From: Thermoflexales bacterium
GTDB taxonomy: Bacteria; Chloroflexota; Anaerolineae; J036; Brachytrichaceae
NCBI GenBank assembly: GCA_025056895.1
Contig: JANWVJ010000010.1
Span: 1 to 37,180, forward strand
DNA length: 37,180 bases
Direction: 5' to 3'
The position numbers and the translations under genes were made by a program. The notes under the pieces were generated by a model. That model was not told where the DNA came from. It saw nothing but the letters and a program-made list of their open reading frames with translations, and did not search any database. Below are positions 24,120 to 33,025 of this stretch, one piece after another (position 1 is the first letter of the stretch; the number at the start of each line of letters is the position of its first letter).

Positions 24120-26069
24120 ATGAGCATGGTCGGCAAGACACTCGGACGCTTCAGGCTGCTTGAAGAGATCGGCAGCGGCGGTTTCGCCACGGTCTATCTC
24201 GCCTTGGACACCCAACTCAACGAGCCGGTAGCCGTCAAAGTATTGTCCGAGAAAGCTGGGCGTGACCCAACGGCAGTGGCCCGTTTCGAGCGCGAGGCTC
24301 AGGCATTACGCAAATTGCCCAGCCACCCGAACATCGTCGGCTTACGCGCATCCGGCCGGTTTGAAGGGCGCCACTACCTAGTGATGGACTATTTAGCCGG
24401 CAACGATCTGAGCACTGTGTTGAGCCGGCAAGGCAAGTTGCCGTTCTCTGAGGCAGCCGATATCGTCGGACAAATCGCGGACGCGCTGCGTGCGGCCGCT
24501 GCGGTCGGTTTAGTTCACCGGGATATCAAACCGGAGAATATTCGTTTGCTGCCAGATGGGACGGTGAAGTTGCTCGACTTCGGCATTGCCCGCGAAGCAG
24601 GAGCGTCCCGTCTGACCAAGGAGGGGTTGCTGGCCGGCACAGCAGCCTACGTCGCGCCGGAGGTGTGGCGCGGTCAACAACCTGATCAGCACAGTGATAT
24701 CTATGCCTTGGGGTGCGTGTTCTATGAAATGCTAACCGGTCGCCCGCCGTTCGCCTCGGATTCGCTCGAAACGATGATGCGCCTGCATCTCGAGTCCAAG
24801 CCAGACTTGGATGCACTTGGCCCAGCCGGCGCGCCGGCCGACGTGCGACGCGCCATCGAGCACATGCTGGCCAAAGAGCCGAGCAAGCGCCCGACGTATG
24901 ACGGCTTGCTCAAACAGCTTAAACCGTACCGCCCCAACGAGCGACCGGCGGTCGGCCGTTCCAGCAGTTCTTCCTTTACAACAAGCGATGACGAGGCCGA
25001 AAGCTCGCCGACCGCTTCTGGAACGACCGCCGATGAAACGCGCGTCAACTTGCGCGCCGGTTCCGGACGGGCCGCCTCCGAACGGGCCACAGCCGGACGC
25101 CCCAGACAAGCTCTGCCCGGCGGCCCACGTTCGTTTCGGCTTCAGCCGGCCGGCAGTGCTGCCGGCGCCGGTGTTGGCAAACGCCAAGCCGTCGGGCGCG
25201 GCCTATCTTGGCGCGTAGGCGCCGCGTTAACCGTCTTGCTGCTTCTGGTGGGTGCAGCGTGTGGGGCACTGACGGCAGGCAGCGTAGGCTTGCCGATCAT
25301 TTTGGACTGGCGCGCAGCGCAAATGGCTCCCACACCGGCAGCTCTGGCGCGCGGTGTGGCAAATATGTTGCGGGGAACCGCTTTGCCGATGCCGAGCACC
25401 CCGACGCTGTCCCCAACCGACACACCGGTTCCTCTGCCCACCGAAACGCCGGCCACCATGTTCAGTTTCATTCCTCGCCGATTGCGCTTGTTGCCCGACG
25501 GCCGGCGCGCTGACTACTGGATCGACGATAGCAGTCCCGGCCTGACGCTTGACCCGCCCTTCGATAGCGAAGCCGGCCGCCTGACATGGACGCGCCTGGA
25601 TTACCTCGACCCGGCCGATTACGGCTCCGGTTTTGTCACCATCCGCGCCGGCGTCACGGCTAATATCGTTTGGTCAATGGACCGGCCGTTAGAGCCGGGG
25701 TTCTATGAACTGTTCATCTACCGGCCCTACCGTCCCCCCGATCCGTTGGTGCGCCCCTTTATCGCCATCACCGTCCCATACGAGGTGCGCCTCGACGGTC
25801 AGGTGCTCACACCATTTGCCGGAACTGCTGAGGTGAACCATCAAGCAGCTTATGGACAGTGGGTGAGCATCGGCGGCTACGAACTCAAGCGCGCCGGCAT
25901 CCTGAGCGTGCGACTGGATGTGGAGAATGCGCTGCCGCCGCGCTACGAGGTTGCGATTGATGGACTGGCGATTGCACGGTTAGACGGGCCACAACTCACT
26001 CCAACCCAAACACCATCGCCCACACCGACGGAAACGCCAACCGTCGCCCCAACTGCGCCTGGCCGGTAA
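24120..26069 (+). CDS. Transmembrane Ser/Thr protein kinase (Hanks type) with ectodomain
   Basis: A 649-residue kinase. The catalytic domain (~8-270) is complete: glycine loop GSGGFATVY (18-26), VAVK with Lys40, the RD-type catalytic loop HRDIKPEN with Asp135, DFG (153-155), APE (179-181), and HSDIYALGCVFYEMLTGRPPF. A disordered linker rich in Ser/Thr/Ala/Gly (~275-365) holds likely autophosphorylation sites. One TM helix (~367-395) leads to a Thr/Pro stalk and a beta-sandwich-like ectodomain (~440-620), closing with a Thr/Pro tail. The ectodomain contains YWIDDSS and DPADYGSGFVTI; I do not recognise it as PASTA. The start is ATG 24120; upstream residues in frame are not kinase-like. The zinc-ribbon/FHA gene follows after 5 bases. 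Confidence 0.92.
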   Translation: MSMVGKTLGRFRLLEEIGSGGFATVYLALDTQLNEPVAVKVLSEKAGRDPTAVARFEREAQALRKLPSHPNIVGLRASGRFEGRHYLVMDYLAGNDLSTVLSRQGKLPFSEAADIVGQIADALRAAAAVGLVHRDIKPENIRLLPDGTVKLLDFGIAREAGASRLTKEGLLAGTAAYVAPEVWRGQQPDQHSDIYALGCVFYEMLTGRPPFASDSLETMMRLHLESKPDLDALGPAGAPADVRRAIEHMLAKEPSKRPTYDGLLKQLKPYRPNERPAVGRSSSSSFTTSDDEAESSPTASGTTADETRVNLRAGSGRAASERATAGRPRQALPGGPRSFRLQPAGSAAGAGVGKRQAVGRGLSWRVGAALTVLLLLVGAACGALTAGSVGLPIILDWRAAQMAPTPAALARGVANMLRGTALPMPSTPTLSPTDTPVPLPTETPATMFSFIPRRLRLLPDGRRADYWIDDSSPGLTLDPPFDSEAGRLTWTRLDYLDPADYGSGFVTIRAGVTANIVWSMDRPLEPGFYELFIYRPYRPPDPLVRPFIAITVPYEVRLDGQVLTPFAGTAEVNHQAAYGQWVSIGGYELKRAGILSVRLDVENALPPRYEVAIDGLAIARLDGPQLTPTQTPSPTPTETPTVAPTAPGR

Positions 26070-26074
26070 AATCT

Positions 26075-26950
26075 ATGAGCACGATCATTCTGCAATTCAT
26101 TCACCGCACCATGGGCGCGATGTGGGTTTTCGCTGGCGCCCTACTCGTTCTTGCGTCAGGACTCTTAGCGGTTGCTCCAGACCGACTACGCCAATTGGCT
26201 TTTGGCGACGTGCCGCAAGTTGGCGCTGTATTACAACCGATGTTCATGCCATCGTTGGCGGCAGTACTGGCCGGCGTGGTCAGTGGGATTTACATGATGG
26301 TTGTGGGCTTTGGACTGGTGACGCTGCGGAGCTGGGCACGCCTGATCAGCATCGCGTTGAACGTAGCCGTCGGCGCATGTCTGGCCGCATTCGCAGCGGC
26401 CATCGTCATGTACATCCCGGCCGGGGGCATGTCGTCCTCCACTCTGATGATTGTCGCGACGGCCGGCAGTTCAGCAGCCGTCTTGCTGGCCTTCAGCCTG
26501 GCGCTGAGCGCGCCGATTGCCATCGGCTCGTTCGGCGAAGCCGTTCCGGCAGTGCCCAGGCCGGCGCCGGCCAAGTGCCCGACCTGCGCGGGCGCGCTCG
26601 ACCTGACGCGGGCGCGGTGTCCCAAATGCGACCTAGAAATGGAACATCCGGCCGAGCCAAAACGCGCCCGACTGGTCGAAGTCCGCAGCGGCAGAGAGTA
26701 TCCGCTCTCGTTGCGCAAGCTCAACCGGATCGGCCGCGAGTCGCCCGATTTGGACGTATCGCTCGATCACCGTTCGGTTTCGGCAAACCATGCCAGCATC
26801 GAGCACTATCACGGTCGTTTCTATCTCCATGCCCACAACGACGCCTTTGGCACATGTGTCAATCAACGGCGCGTGCGCGAGGCAGAGATTCGTCACAACG
26901 ACGTGTTGACTTTCGGTCAGGCCGAATGTCGCTTTATAGTGGATTATTGA
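26075..26950 (+). CDS. Membrane protein with zinc ribbon and FHA domain
   Basis: A 291-residue protein. Four hydrophobic segments (~10-35, 55-80, 88-110, 120-150) form an N-terminal membrane part. A short zinc ribbon follows, with CPTC (~168-171) and CPKC (~184-187). The C-terminal FHA domain (~195-290) shows LNRIGRE, SVSANHASI and HNDAFGTCVN, so the Gly-Arg and Ser-x-x-His residues for phospho-threonine are kept. It starts 5 bases after the kinase stop and is likely translated together with it. It probably holds phosphorylated partners at the membrane. The exact role is unknown. Confidence 0.82.
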   Translation: MSTIILQFIHRTMGAMWVFAGALLVLASGLLAVAPDRLRQLAFGDVPQVGAVLQPMFMPSLAAVLAGVVSGIYMMVVGFGLVTLRSWARLISIALNVAVGACLAAFAAAIVMYIPAGGMSSSTLMIVATAGSSAAVLLAFSLALSAPIAIGSFGEAVPAVPRPAPAKCPTCAGALDLTRARCPKCDLEMEHPAEPKRARLVEVRSGREYPLSLRKLNRIGRESPDLDVSLDHRSVSANHASIEHYHGRFYLHAHNDAFGTCVNQRRVREAEIRHNDVLTFGQAECRFIVDY

Positions 26951-26958
26951 TTCCTATT

Positions 26959-26973
26959 CAGGCGCTGCGCCTG
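26959..26973 (+). other. Short perfect hairpin between two FHA genes
   Basis: CAGGCG-CTG-CGCCTG forms a 6-bp stem with a 3-nt loop in the 42-base gap between the zinc-ribbon/FHA gene and the next FHA gene. No T-run follows, so it is not a standard terminator. It could mark an mRNA processing or stability site, or be chance. Confidence 0.3.
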
Positions 26974-26992
26974 TGAACGGACAACTGAGGCC

Positions 26993-27871
26993 ATGCCGAA
27001 TGTGTTGATCCTCTTTATCGCCATGCTGGTTGCATCAGCCGGCATCGCCGCTTGGCTGACTTGGCGCGATGTGCAGCGGCGCAAGCCGACCGATCCATCG
27101 TCGGTTCAACTCGCGGCTGCTGCTAAGTTGAATCAACCTGGACAGACCGGCAGCGCCCAATCTGCTGAGCCTTTGGCATCCCCCGCCCCTACCATCCGCA
27201 CAGCAGTCGAGACTGTTCCGGCGCCGCTGGCTGTTCCAGCGCCGCCGACAGACAAGCAGATTGCTTCCAAGACAAAAGAGTTTCAACTGATCTGCGTGAG
27301 CGGAGCACTGGCCGGAACAGCCTTCAGCGTTGGCGCGGAGTGTCTGATCAGCCGAGGGCCGGTATGCTGGATCGCTATTCCAGAACCCACCTTGTCGGCG
27401 CCGCACCTCGCGATTGATTCATCTGATCGGCCCATTCGCATAAAGGACTTAAACAGCCGCGCCGGCGCACGCATCGGTCAACATCGGCTTGAGGACGCAC
27501 GCGGATTTGTAGAACTGCCGGCAGATCGTTCGATCCAAATCGGGGCGCTCACACTCGCCATCGAAGGCGGAACGCTCACCGTGTCTTCAGCACAAGCCGG
27601 CCGCAGCCTGGCGGGCAAATCGTATGTGATGCCGGCCGCGTTCGTCGTAATCAGCCGGCGCGAGATGCCGGTAGTGATTACCGGCGACATCGATCACCGT
27701 ATCTCCGATGCTCACGCCTTAATGTATGTGGACAACGGCGCATTGATGATCAAGGATTTGAACAGCACCAACGGCACGCGGGTGAACGGAAAGAAACTGG
27801 CCCGCCAGCCGATGCCACTTCAGGCCGGCGATCTGATTGAGATCGGGCAATCGACATTCCGAGTATCGTAG
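26993..27871 (+). CDS. Membrane-anchored protein with two FHA-like domains
   Basis: A 292-residue protein with an N-terminal TM helix (~3-24, VLILFIAMLVASAGIAAWL) and a disordered Ala/Pro/Gln linker (~30-95). Two FHA-like domains follow. The first (~97-195) has CLISRGPVCW, LSAPHLAI and DLNSRAGARIGQ, a diverged set. The second (~205-292) lacks the Gly-Arg motif but keeps ISDAHALM and KDLNSTNGTRVNGKKL, close to consensus. With the N-terminus probably outside, both FHA domains face the cytoplasm. It may bind two phosphorylated partners at once. The following strong ribosome site begins at its stop codon. Confidence 0.8.
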   Translation: MPNVLILFIAMLVASAGIAAWLTWRDVQRRKPTDPSSVQLAAAAKLNQPGQTGSAQSAEPLASPAPTIRTAVETVPAPLAVPAPPTDKQIASKTKEFQLICVSGALAGTAFSVGAECLISRGPVCWIAIPEPTLSAPHLAIDSSDRPIRIKDLNSRAGARIGQHRLEDARGFVELPADRSIQIGALTLAIEGGTLTVSSAQAGRSLAGKSYVMPAAFVVISRREMPVVITGDIDHRISDAHALMYVDNGALMIKDLNSTNGTRVNGKKLARQPMPLQAGDLIEIGQSTFRVS

Positions 27872-27882
27872 AAGGAGAGCCG

Positions 27883-27957
27883 ATGGACTGCCCGAAGGCG
27901 GGCTTATCTCTATCTGTTGTATGCCGATTACAATACCAACGCAAGCCCAAAAAGTGA
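27883..27957 (+). CDS. 24-codon leader ORF coupled to the vWA gene
   Basis: AAGGAG (27872-27877) lies 5 nt before ATG 27883, the strongest ribosome site in this part of the operon. The frame starts MDCPKAG, is basic at its end (QYQRKPKK), and stops at TGA 27955-27957, whose last A starts the ATG of the vWA gene (TGATG). The layout suggests that ribosomes load here and reinitiate on the vWA gene, which has no good site of its own. The peptide itself may have no function. Confidence 0.45.
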   Translation: MDCPKAGLSLSVVCRLQYQRKPKK

Positions 27958-30218
27958 TGCTGAATCAGAATTTGTCCCCTAAGACCGGAACACTTCGGCT
28001 GCTCCGAGGCCTCCTCGCGTATGCCGTGCGCCTGCTGTGCGGGCTGGGGTTGATGGTTGGGACGGTATGGGCCGCCCACGGGCCGGCGTTGGCGCAAGTT
28101 GCGCTGCCGGGCATCACCAATCTGGACATTGTGCTGGTCATTGATGAATCCGGCTCGATGTGGGAGCGCAACGATCCGCAACTCTTCAACCCAGATGGCA
28201 CGGTGAAGAACCCCGGCTGGCGCATCGTGGCGGCCAATCTGCTGGCGCAATGGCTGGCCACCGACCAATCCGGCGCGCAGCACCAACTTGCCGTTGTCAT
28301 GTTTGGCACCGACGCCAAAGTGATTTTCCCATTACAGGAGATTCACAGCCGTGAATCGCAGGCAGCCTATCAACAGGCGCTGAACGACAACCACGCCTAT
28401 CTCGGCGCGACGGACATCGTGGAGGCGATGCGGCTGGCGAAGAGCGAGCTGAATAAAGCGCGCAGCGGTGAAAACGTCAAGCGCGCGGTGATCTTCTTGT
28501 CAGATGGCGTATGCGAGCCAAAGCCGGTCACCAGCGCCGCCGAACGCCGCCAGTGCGAGCGCGATTTGCGTGAGGTTGTGCAGCGCGATTTTGCCGAGGC
28601 TCAGTTGCCCATCTTTACCATCGCACTGACATCAGACGCGTTCAAGCAGGACCCGGCCAACACCGTATACAAGAACGTATGGCAGGAAATCGCTGCCGTC
28701 ACCGGCGGCGATTACTACGAGCCGGTGCAAGCCGAGCGAGAACTGCTCGAAGCGTTCGTCGGCATCTTGCAACGCCTGTTTGGCTTGCCGATTCAGGCTC
28801 CTCCTCCGCCGGTCGATGCGCCGACCGAGCTGACATTCGAAGTCGCAGCGGACCTCTTGCAAGTTGGTTTCACCACCATCAAGTACGAGCCGGGCATCCA
28901 GATGACGGTGATTCGCCCAAATGGAGCGGTGGTATCGGCCAACGATCCCGACGTGCAATACTCCAGCTCGGCCTTGACCGAGAGCTACAGCGTTTCGCGC
29001 CCTCAGCCCGGCACATGGACGGTGCGCCTGTCTGGGCGCGGCAAAGTGATTCTGGTCACCGTTCCATTTCCTAAGAATAAGTTCGCCGTTGAACGACAGC
29101 AGCCAGCCGCCGTGCACCCGCAAGGCAAGCCGATGGACATCCGCGTGCGCGTATTGGATGTGGATCAGATCGCCAGAACAGCCCAGCAATTGAACCTGGA
29201 GATCACCTTGCCGGATGGGACAACGACCGCCCTGGCGATGACGTCCAACGGCCAGGTGTACACAGCTCGGCTGGACAACACCCTGCAAGTCGGCATGTAT
29301 ATGCTGCGCTTTAGTGGCTCGGTCACGAATGCCGACGGCAGCACGTTCGAATTGAGCGACCAGCAAACCATTCAAGTCGCGCCGGCGCCGTGGCTGCAAC
29401 TGGTCGAACCTCAAGCCAACCGCACGTATCCAACCAACCTGCCCGTGCCGGCGCAGGTGCAACTAATGCTGGGCGCCCAAGCGCTCACCCAACTCAACCC
29501 AAACGATCAATTCGAAGTGATCGCACGTTTGCGCCAAGAAAGCGGCCAAACCATCGACACACAATTCTTGCGCCCAATCGGCAGCGGCGTGTTCAGTGGC
29601 ACATTGATGGCCGGCACAGAGGGGAGCTTTGTCCTGGGGGTGGAACTGGATTACCGAGCCGCCGACGGTGAGACGTTCAAAGATACAAGTGAAGTGCCGG
29701 TGTCGGTAAGCGGTATTTTCGTCCCACCCACACCGCTGCCGACGCCCACACCGGCGCCTACACGGGCCGAACCGCCCGATCCCTTGTTAATCGGCGGCAT
29801 CGTGGTTGCGCTGATTTTGGTGGGCATTTTGACTTTGTTTGTCCTATGGCGGCGCAGTCTGCCTGACCTGATCGGTTCAATCGAAGTAGGCGGCGCGCCG
29901 TTTGCCCTGCGCGGCAAACGCCCGGTCACTATTGGCGCGGATCCGCGTAACCGCATTCTGGTTCAGGGTGTCGGTGTGCTGCCCCGTCACGCCGAGCTGC
30001 GACCGATGGGTAGTCCGAAGCGGCCGCGCGTTGTCATCCGCAGCCTCGACCCAACCAACCCAGTGCTCGTAAACGGCATGGAAGTCCCTTCACAAACATT
30101 GGAGAACGGCGATGTGATCAAAGTCGGCGATCAAACTCTTACCTACATCGGGCCGGATTCGTTCGACGATCTGAGCAGCTTGATGGCTGACGATAGCGCG
30201 GGAGGATGGAAGTTCTAA
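27957..30218 (+). CDS. Exported vWA-domain protein with TM helix and cytoplasmic FHA domain
   Basis: A 753-residue protein. A signal sequence (~12-46, with ALA before Gln) precedes a von Willebrand A domain (~55-250) with an intact metal site: DESGSM (Asp63, Ser65, Ser67), the Thr in GATDIVEAM and Asp in LSDGV. Beta-rich segments follow (~270-590), one near KGKPMDIRVRVLDVD. A Thr/Pro stretch leads to a TM helix (~608-630) and a C-terminal FHA-like domain (~641-733). The FHA copy is diverged: IGAD lacks the Arg and LPRHAEL lacks the Ser, so phospho-peptide binding is doubtful. It could bind ligands outside and pass a signal to the FHA and tubulin-like proteins inside. Its stop overlaps the next start (TAATG). 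Confidence 0.85.
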   Translation: MLNQNLSPKTGTLRLLRGLLAYAVRLLCGLGLMVGTVWAAHGPALAQVALPGITNLDIVLVIDESGSMWERNDPQLFNPDGTVKNPGWRIVAANLLAQWLATDQSGAQHQLAVVMFGTDAKVIFPLQEIHSRESQAAYQQALNDNHAYLGATDIVEAMRLAKSELNKARSGENVKRAVIFLSDGVCEPKPVTSAAERRQCERDLREVVQRDFAEAQLPIFTIALTSDAFKQDPANTVYKNVWQEIAAVTGGDYYEPVQAERELLEAFVGILQRLFGLPIQAPPPPVDAPTELTFEVAADLLQVGFTTIKYEPGIQMTVIRPNGAVVSANDPDVQYSSSALTESYSVSRPQPGTWTVRLSGRGKVILVTVPFPKNKFAVERQQPAAVHPQGKPMDIRVRVLDVDQIARTAQQLNLEITLPDGTTTALAMTSNGQVYTARLDNTLQVGMYMLRFSGSVTNADGSTFELSDQQTIQVAPAPWLQLVEPQANRTYPTNLPVPAQVQLMLGAQALTQLNPNDQFEVIARLRQESGQTIDTQFLRPIGSGVFSGTLMAGTEGSFVLGVELDYRAADGETFKDTSEVPVSVSGIFVPPTPLPTPTPAPTRAEPPDPLLIGGIVVALILVGILTLFVLWRRSLPDLIGSIEVGGAPFALRGKRPVTIGADPRNRILVQGVGVLPRHAELRPMGSPKRPRVVIRSLDPTNPVLVNGMEVPSQTLENGDVIKVGDQTLTYIGPDSFDDLSSLMADDSAGGWKF

Positions 30219-33025
30219 TGGCACTGACTCCGCAGGAAATCCAACAGAAAGCCAATTTGCGCCCGACTTTGTTGATCGGGATTGGCGGAACGGGCCAGAA
30301 AGTGTTGGTACAGCTCAAGGCGCGCTTTTTGCGCAATTACGGCTTCAAGCCGGCGGCGGTCGAGTTTCTGTGTTTCGACACCGATCAAGCCGTGGAGCAG
30401 GTCAACCTGGACGGGCAGCCGGTCAGTCTGACACCGGGCGCCGAACTGGTCAACATAGGCGGCATCCAAACGGCCAACATTCTGCGCCATCTCGACATCA
30501 CCCCGGCCATTGCAGCCTGGATCACCGAAGACAAAGAGCGTATCCCCGTGCAAGCCATCACGATGGGCGCAAAGCAAGTGCGCCCTTTGGGCCGGCTATC
30601 GTTGTTCTGGCATGTCGGCACGGTCGCCAGCAAGATCAAAGCAGCCGTTGCGCGTCTAACCGACATGCGTCTGCGCAGCCAGCAATACGGTGTGAATGTG
30701 TTCATCATCGCCTCGGTGTGCGGAGGAACCGGATCGGGCGGCTTTCTCGACATGGCTTATCTCACACGCAAAGAAATCGAGAACGCAAATTTGCCCTCGT
30801 CGTTCTGCAACATCAACGCCATTCTGGCCCTGCCCTCGGTGTTTCCGAATGTCGATCCGATCGGCATTCAATCCAACGCCTTCGCTGCTCTGCGCGAGTT
30901 GGACTATTTTATGGAGACCGGCGAATGGCGTGTGGACTATGGCAACGCGGCAGTCGGCGTGGTGGACTTTTCGGGTCAACGTCCGTTTAACATCTGTTAC
31001 TTGGTGGACGCGCGCAACGAGCGCGGCGGCGGGTTGGTCGGTCTGGAAGATATTGCGCCGATGATCGCAGAAGCAGTCTATCTGCAAATCAGCTCGCAGG
31101 TGGGCGCTGCCACGAACAGCGTGTTCGACAATGTGCGCGTGTTGTCGTCGCGTGTGTTTTACAAGGAAGAGAACACGTACAAGGGCACAGTCTATAGCAG
31201 CCTTGGCACAGCCTCGCTCGTGTTTCCGGTCAACCGCATCATCGAGCTGTGCGCACAACGCCTGGGGCGCGATCTGATCAAGCAGTATTTGCTGTGCCCG
31301 CCTCCGCCGGCAGAGAAAGTGGATACCGCCGTACAAAGTTTCTTGCAGTCCCAACAGATAGACGGCGAGACGCTGCTGCAAAACTTGGCGCGCGATGCGA
31401 AGGGCAACATCATGCGCTTGATGCTCAACCCGAATGCGCTGAACACGTTTAAAGAAAGCGAGATGTACGGCGCAACGGTGAGCTATCTGAACAAGGCCGA
31501 GACGGCGCTGGACAATGACTTCAGCCAACAGGTAGACAAAAACCGCAAAGCGATGGCCGATAAGCTGAACGCCGCCATTCAGAGCGAAGTGAATCGATTG
31601 GTGGACGACCCGGCCAACGGTTTGAACGCAGCTATAGCATTCCTGGATCGTTTAGACGAACGGCTGGCGCTGGCGCGCCGCGAGTTGGACAAGGTGCGCG
31701 CCGACATGGATCAGCGCCGCGAGCGTCTGCAAAACCAGCTTAAGCTGACTCAGGACGCTTTTGTGTCCAGTTTCAAGTCTTTTCCGGTTGGGCGCACCAA
31801 TCGGATTCGTGAAGCGCGCGATCAACATGTGCAAACATTTCAGAATTATCTGACCGTGCGCGCAGAGAGCCGCAAGCGCGAGGCCGCTTTGGCTCTGCTG
31901 GCAAACTTTAGCGTGACCATTCAGAACATGCGCGCCGGCTTGCAAAACACCGTCAGCCGCCTCCAGTTTGTTCAAACCCAATGGCAAACTCAAATCGGTC
32001 GCGGCCAAGGCAGCGCCAAATCCCGCACCGATTTTGTGCTGGCCGACGACATTACAACCGACGCCGACATCGACCGCTATTACGAGGAGCACGTAGCGCG
32101 GCTGGGCGATTCGCCGCTTGCCGGCTTGCTCAACAGCCAGGGACCGCTGCACGAGTGGCTGAACTGGGAGCAGGAGCAAATTGCAGACCACATCCTGAGC
32201 TATGCCCGTGAGGTATTCACCGACCTGCGCGCCATCACCATCGAGGACATCATCCTCCAAAAACGCAGCGAGATGGACCCCCGTGCAAGACTGCAAGCGT
32301 TGATCCATCGCTCCGCTCCCTTCTGGTCGTATCAAGTTGAGGGTCGCATGGGTCAGGACTGGCAAAGCGAGAAGATCGTCGCTGTCGGCGTAAACGACAA
32401 GGACAACTCCATTTACAAGGACGCCATCGAAACTTCGCAGATTCTCGCCTCAACATTCGATCCGTACACCATCACCGTGCTGCAAACCAAGCACGGTGTG
32501 CCGCTCTTCGCACTAACCCAATATCCCGCGTTCAAGGAGAAGCACGACCTGGTCATGCGTTCTGGGCTGAAGCCGTTGTACGTCTTCCCCGAAGTGCGAC
32601 CGGGCGGCCAGCGCGCGAAACAAGTGTTTGCACTGGGCGTCGCGTATGGCTTCATTTTTAAGTCCGGCGTGTACTACTACATCGCCCCGCGCGACGCCGG
32701 GGATCAGCCGCTGCAACTGGATCGCGGCATGGCCGAATCGCTGCACATGTTCCGCAATAACGAAACGCTGGTTGATCAGGTAGGGGCGCAGGTCGAGCAC
32801 GAGATCAGCGTGTTGGGCATCGAACCAGCGCATCAAATCCTGGAGCAGTTTGTCAGCGAGCCGTATGTCATGGAGCTGCGTGGAGGCGCAGCGCGCGCCA
32901 ACATTGACCGTCGCTCGATGTCGAAGGATGCTTCGGTCGGCAAGGCCGGCAGCGTGAACTATGATTTGCTGATGGAACTGCGCGAGACCGTGAAAGCCTA
33001 CATCAAAGATGTGTTGAGAGCATGA
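30218..33025 (+). CDS. Large tubulin/FtsZ-like GTPase
   Basis: A 935-residue protein with the two nucleotide-binding signatures of the tubulin/FtsZ superfamily as seen in bacterial tubulin-like families. Near the start, LLIGIGGTGQKVLVQL (GIGGTG at 21-26) is the first phosphate loop. The tubulin signature loop follows at ASVCGGTGSGGFLDMAYL (GGTGSGG at 169-175). Further landmarks are CYLVDARNERGGG, YSSLGTASLVFPVNRI, a coiled coil (~470-520, ERLALARRELDKVRADMDQ), LHEWLNWEQEQIADHIL and a C-terminal domain with VFALGVAYGFIFKSG. No TM helix is seen, so it is cytoplasmic. It probably forms polymers that depend on GTP. TAATG coupling to the vWA gene and ATGATG coupling to its paralogue imply linked synthesis. 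Confidence 0.82.
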   Translation: MALTPQEIQQKANLRPTLLIGIGGTGQKVLVQLKARFLRNYGFKPAAVEFLCFDTDQAVEQVNLDGQPVSLTPGAELVNIGGIQTANILRHLDITPAIAAWITEDKERIPVQAITMGAKQVRPLGRLSLFWHVGTVASKIKAAVARLTDMRLRSQQYGVNVFIIASVCGGTGSGGFLDMAYLTRKEIENANLPSSFCNINAILALPSVFPNVDPIGIQSNAFAALRELDYFMETGEWRVDYGNAAVGVVDFSGQRPFNICYLVDARNERGGGLVGLEDIAPMIAEAVYLQISSQVGAATNSVFDNVRVLSSRVFYKEENTYKGTVYSSLGTASLVFPVNRIIELCAQRLGRDLIKQYLLCPPPPAEKVDTAVQSFLQSQQIDGETLLQNLARDAKGNIMRLMLNPNALNTFKESEMYGATVSYLNKAETALDNDFSQQVDKNRKAMADKLNAAIQSEVNRLVDDPANGLNAAIAFLDRLDERLALARRELDKVRADMDQRRERLQNQLKLTQDAFVSSFKSFPVGRTNRIREARDQHVQTFQNYLTVRAESRKREAALALLANFSVTIQNMRAGLQNTVSRLQFVQTQWQTQIGRGQGSAKSRTDFVLADDITTDADIDRYYEEHVARLGDSPLAGLLNSQGPLHEWLNWEQEQIADHILSYAREVFTDLRAITIEDIILQKRSEMDPRARLQALIHRSAPFWSYQVEGRMGQDWQSEKIVAVGVNDKDNSIYKDAIETSQILASTFDPYTITVLQTKHGVPLFALTQYPAFKEKHDLVMRSGLKPLYVFPEVRPGGQRAKQVFALGVAYGFIFKSGVYYYIAPRDAGDQPLQLDRGMAESLHMFRNNETLVDQVGAQVEHEISVLGIEPAHQILEQFVSEPYVMELRGGAARANIDRRSMSKDASVGKAGSVNYDLLMELRETVKAYIKDVLRA

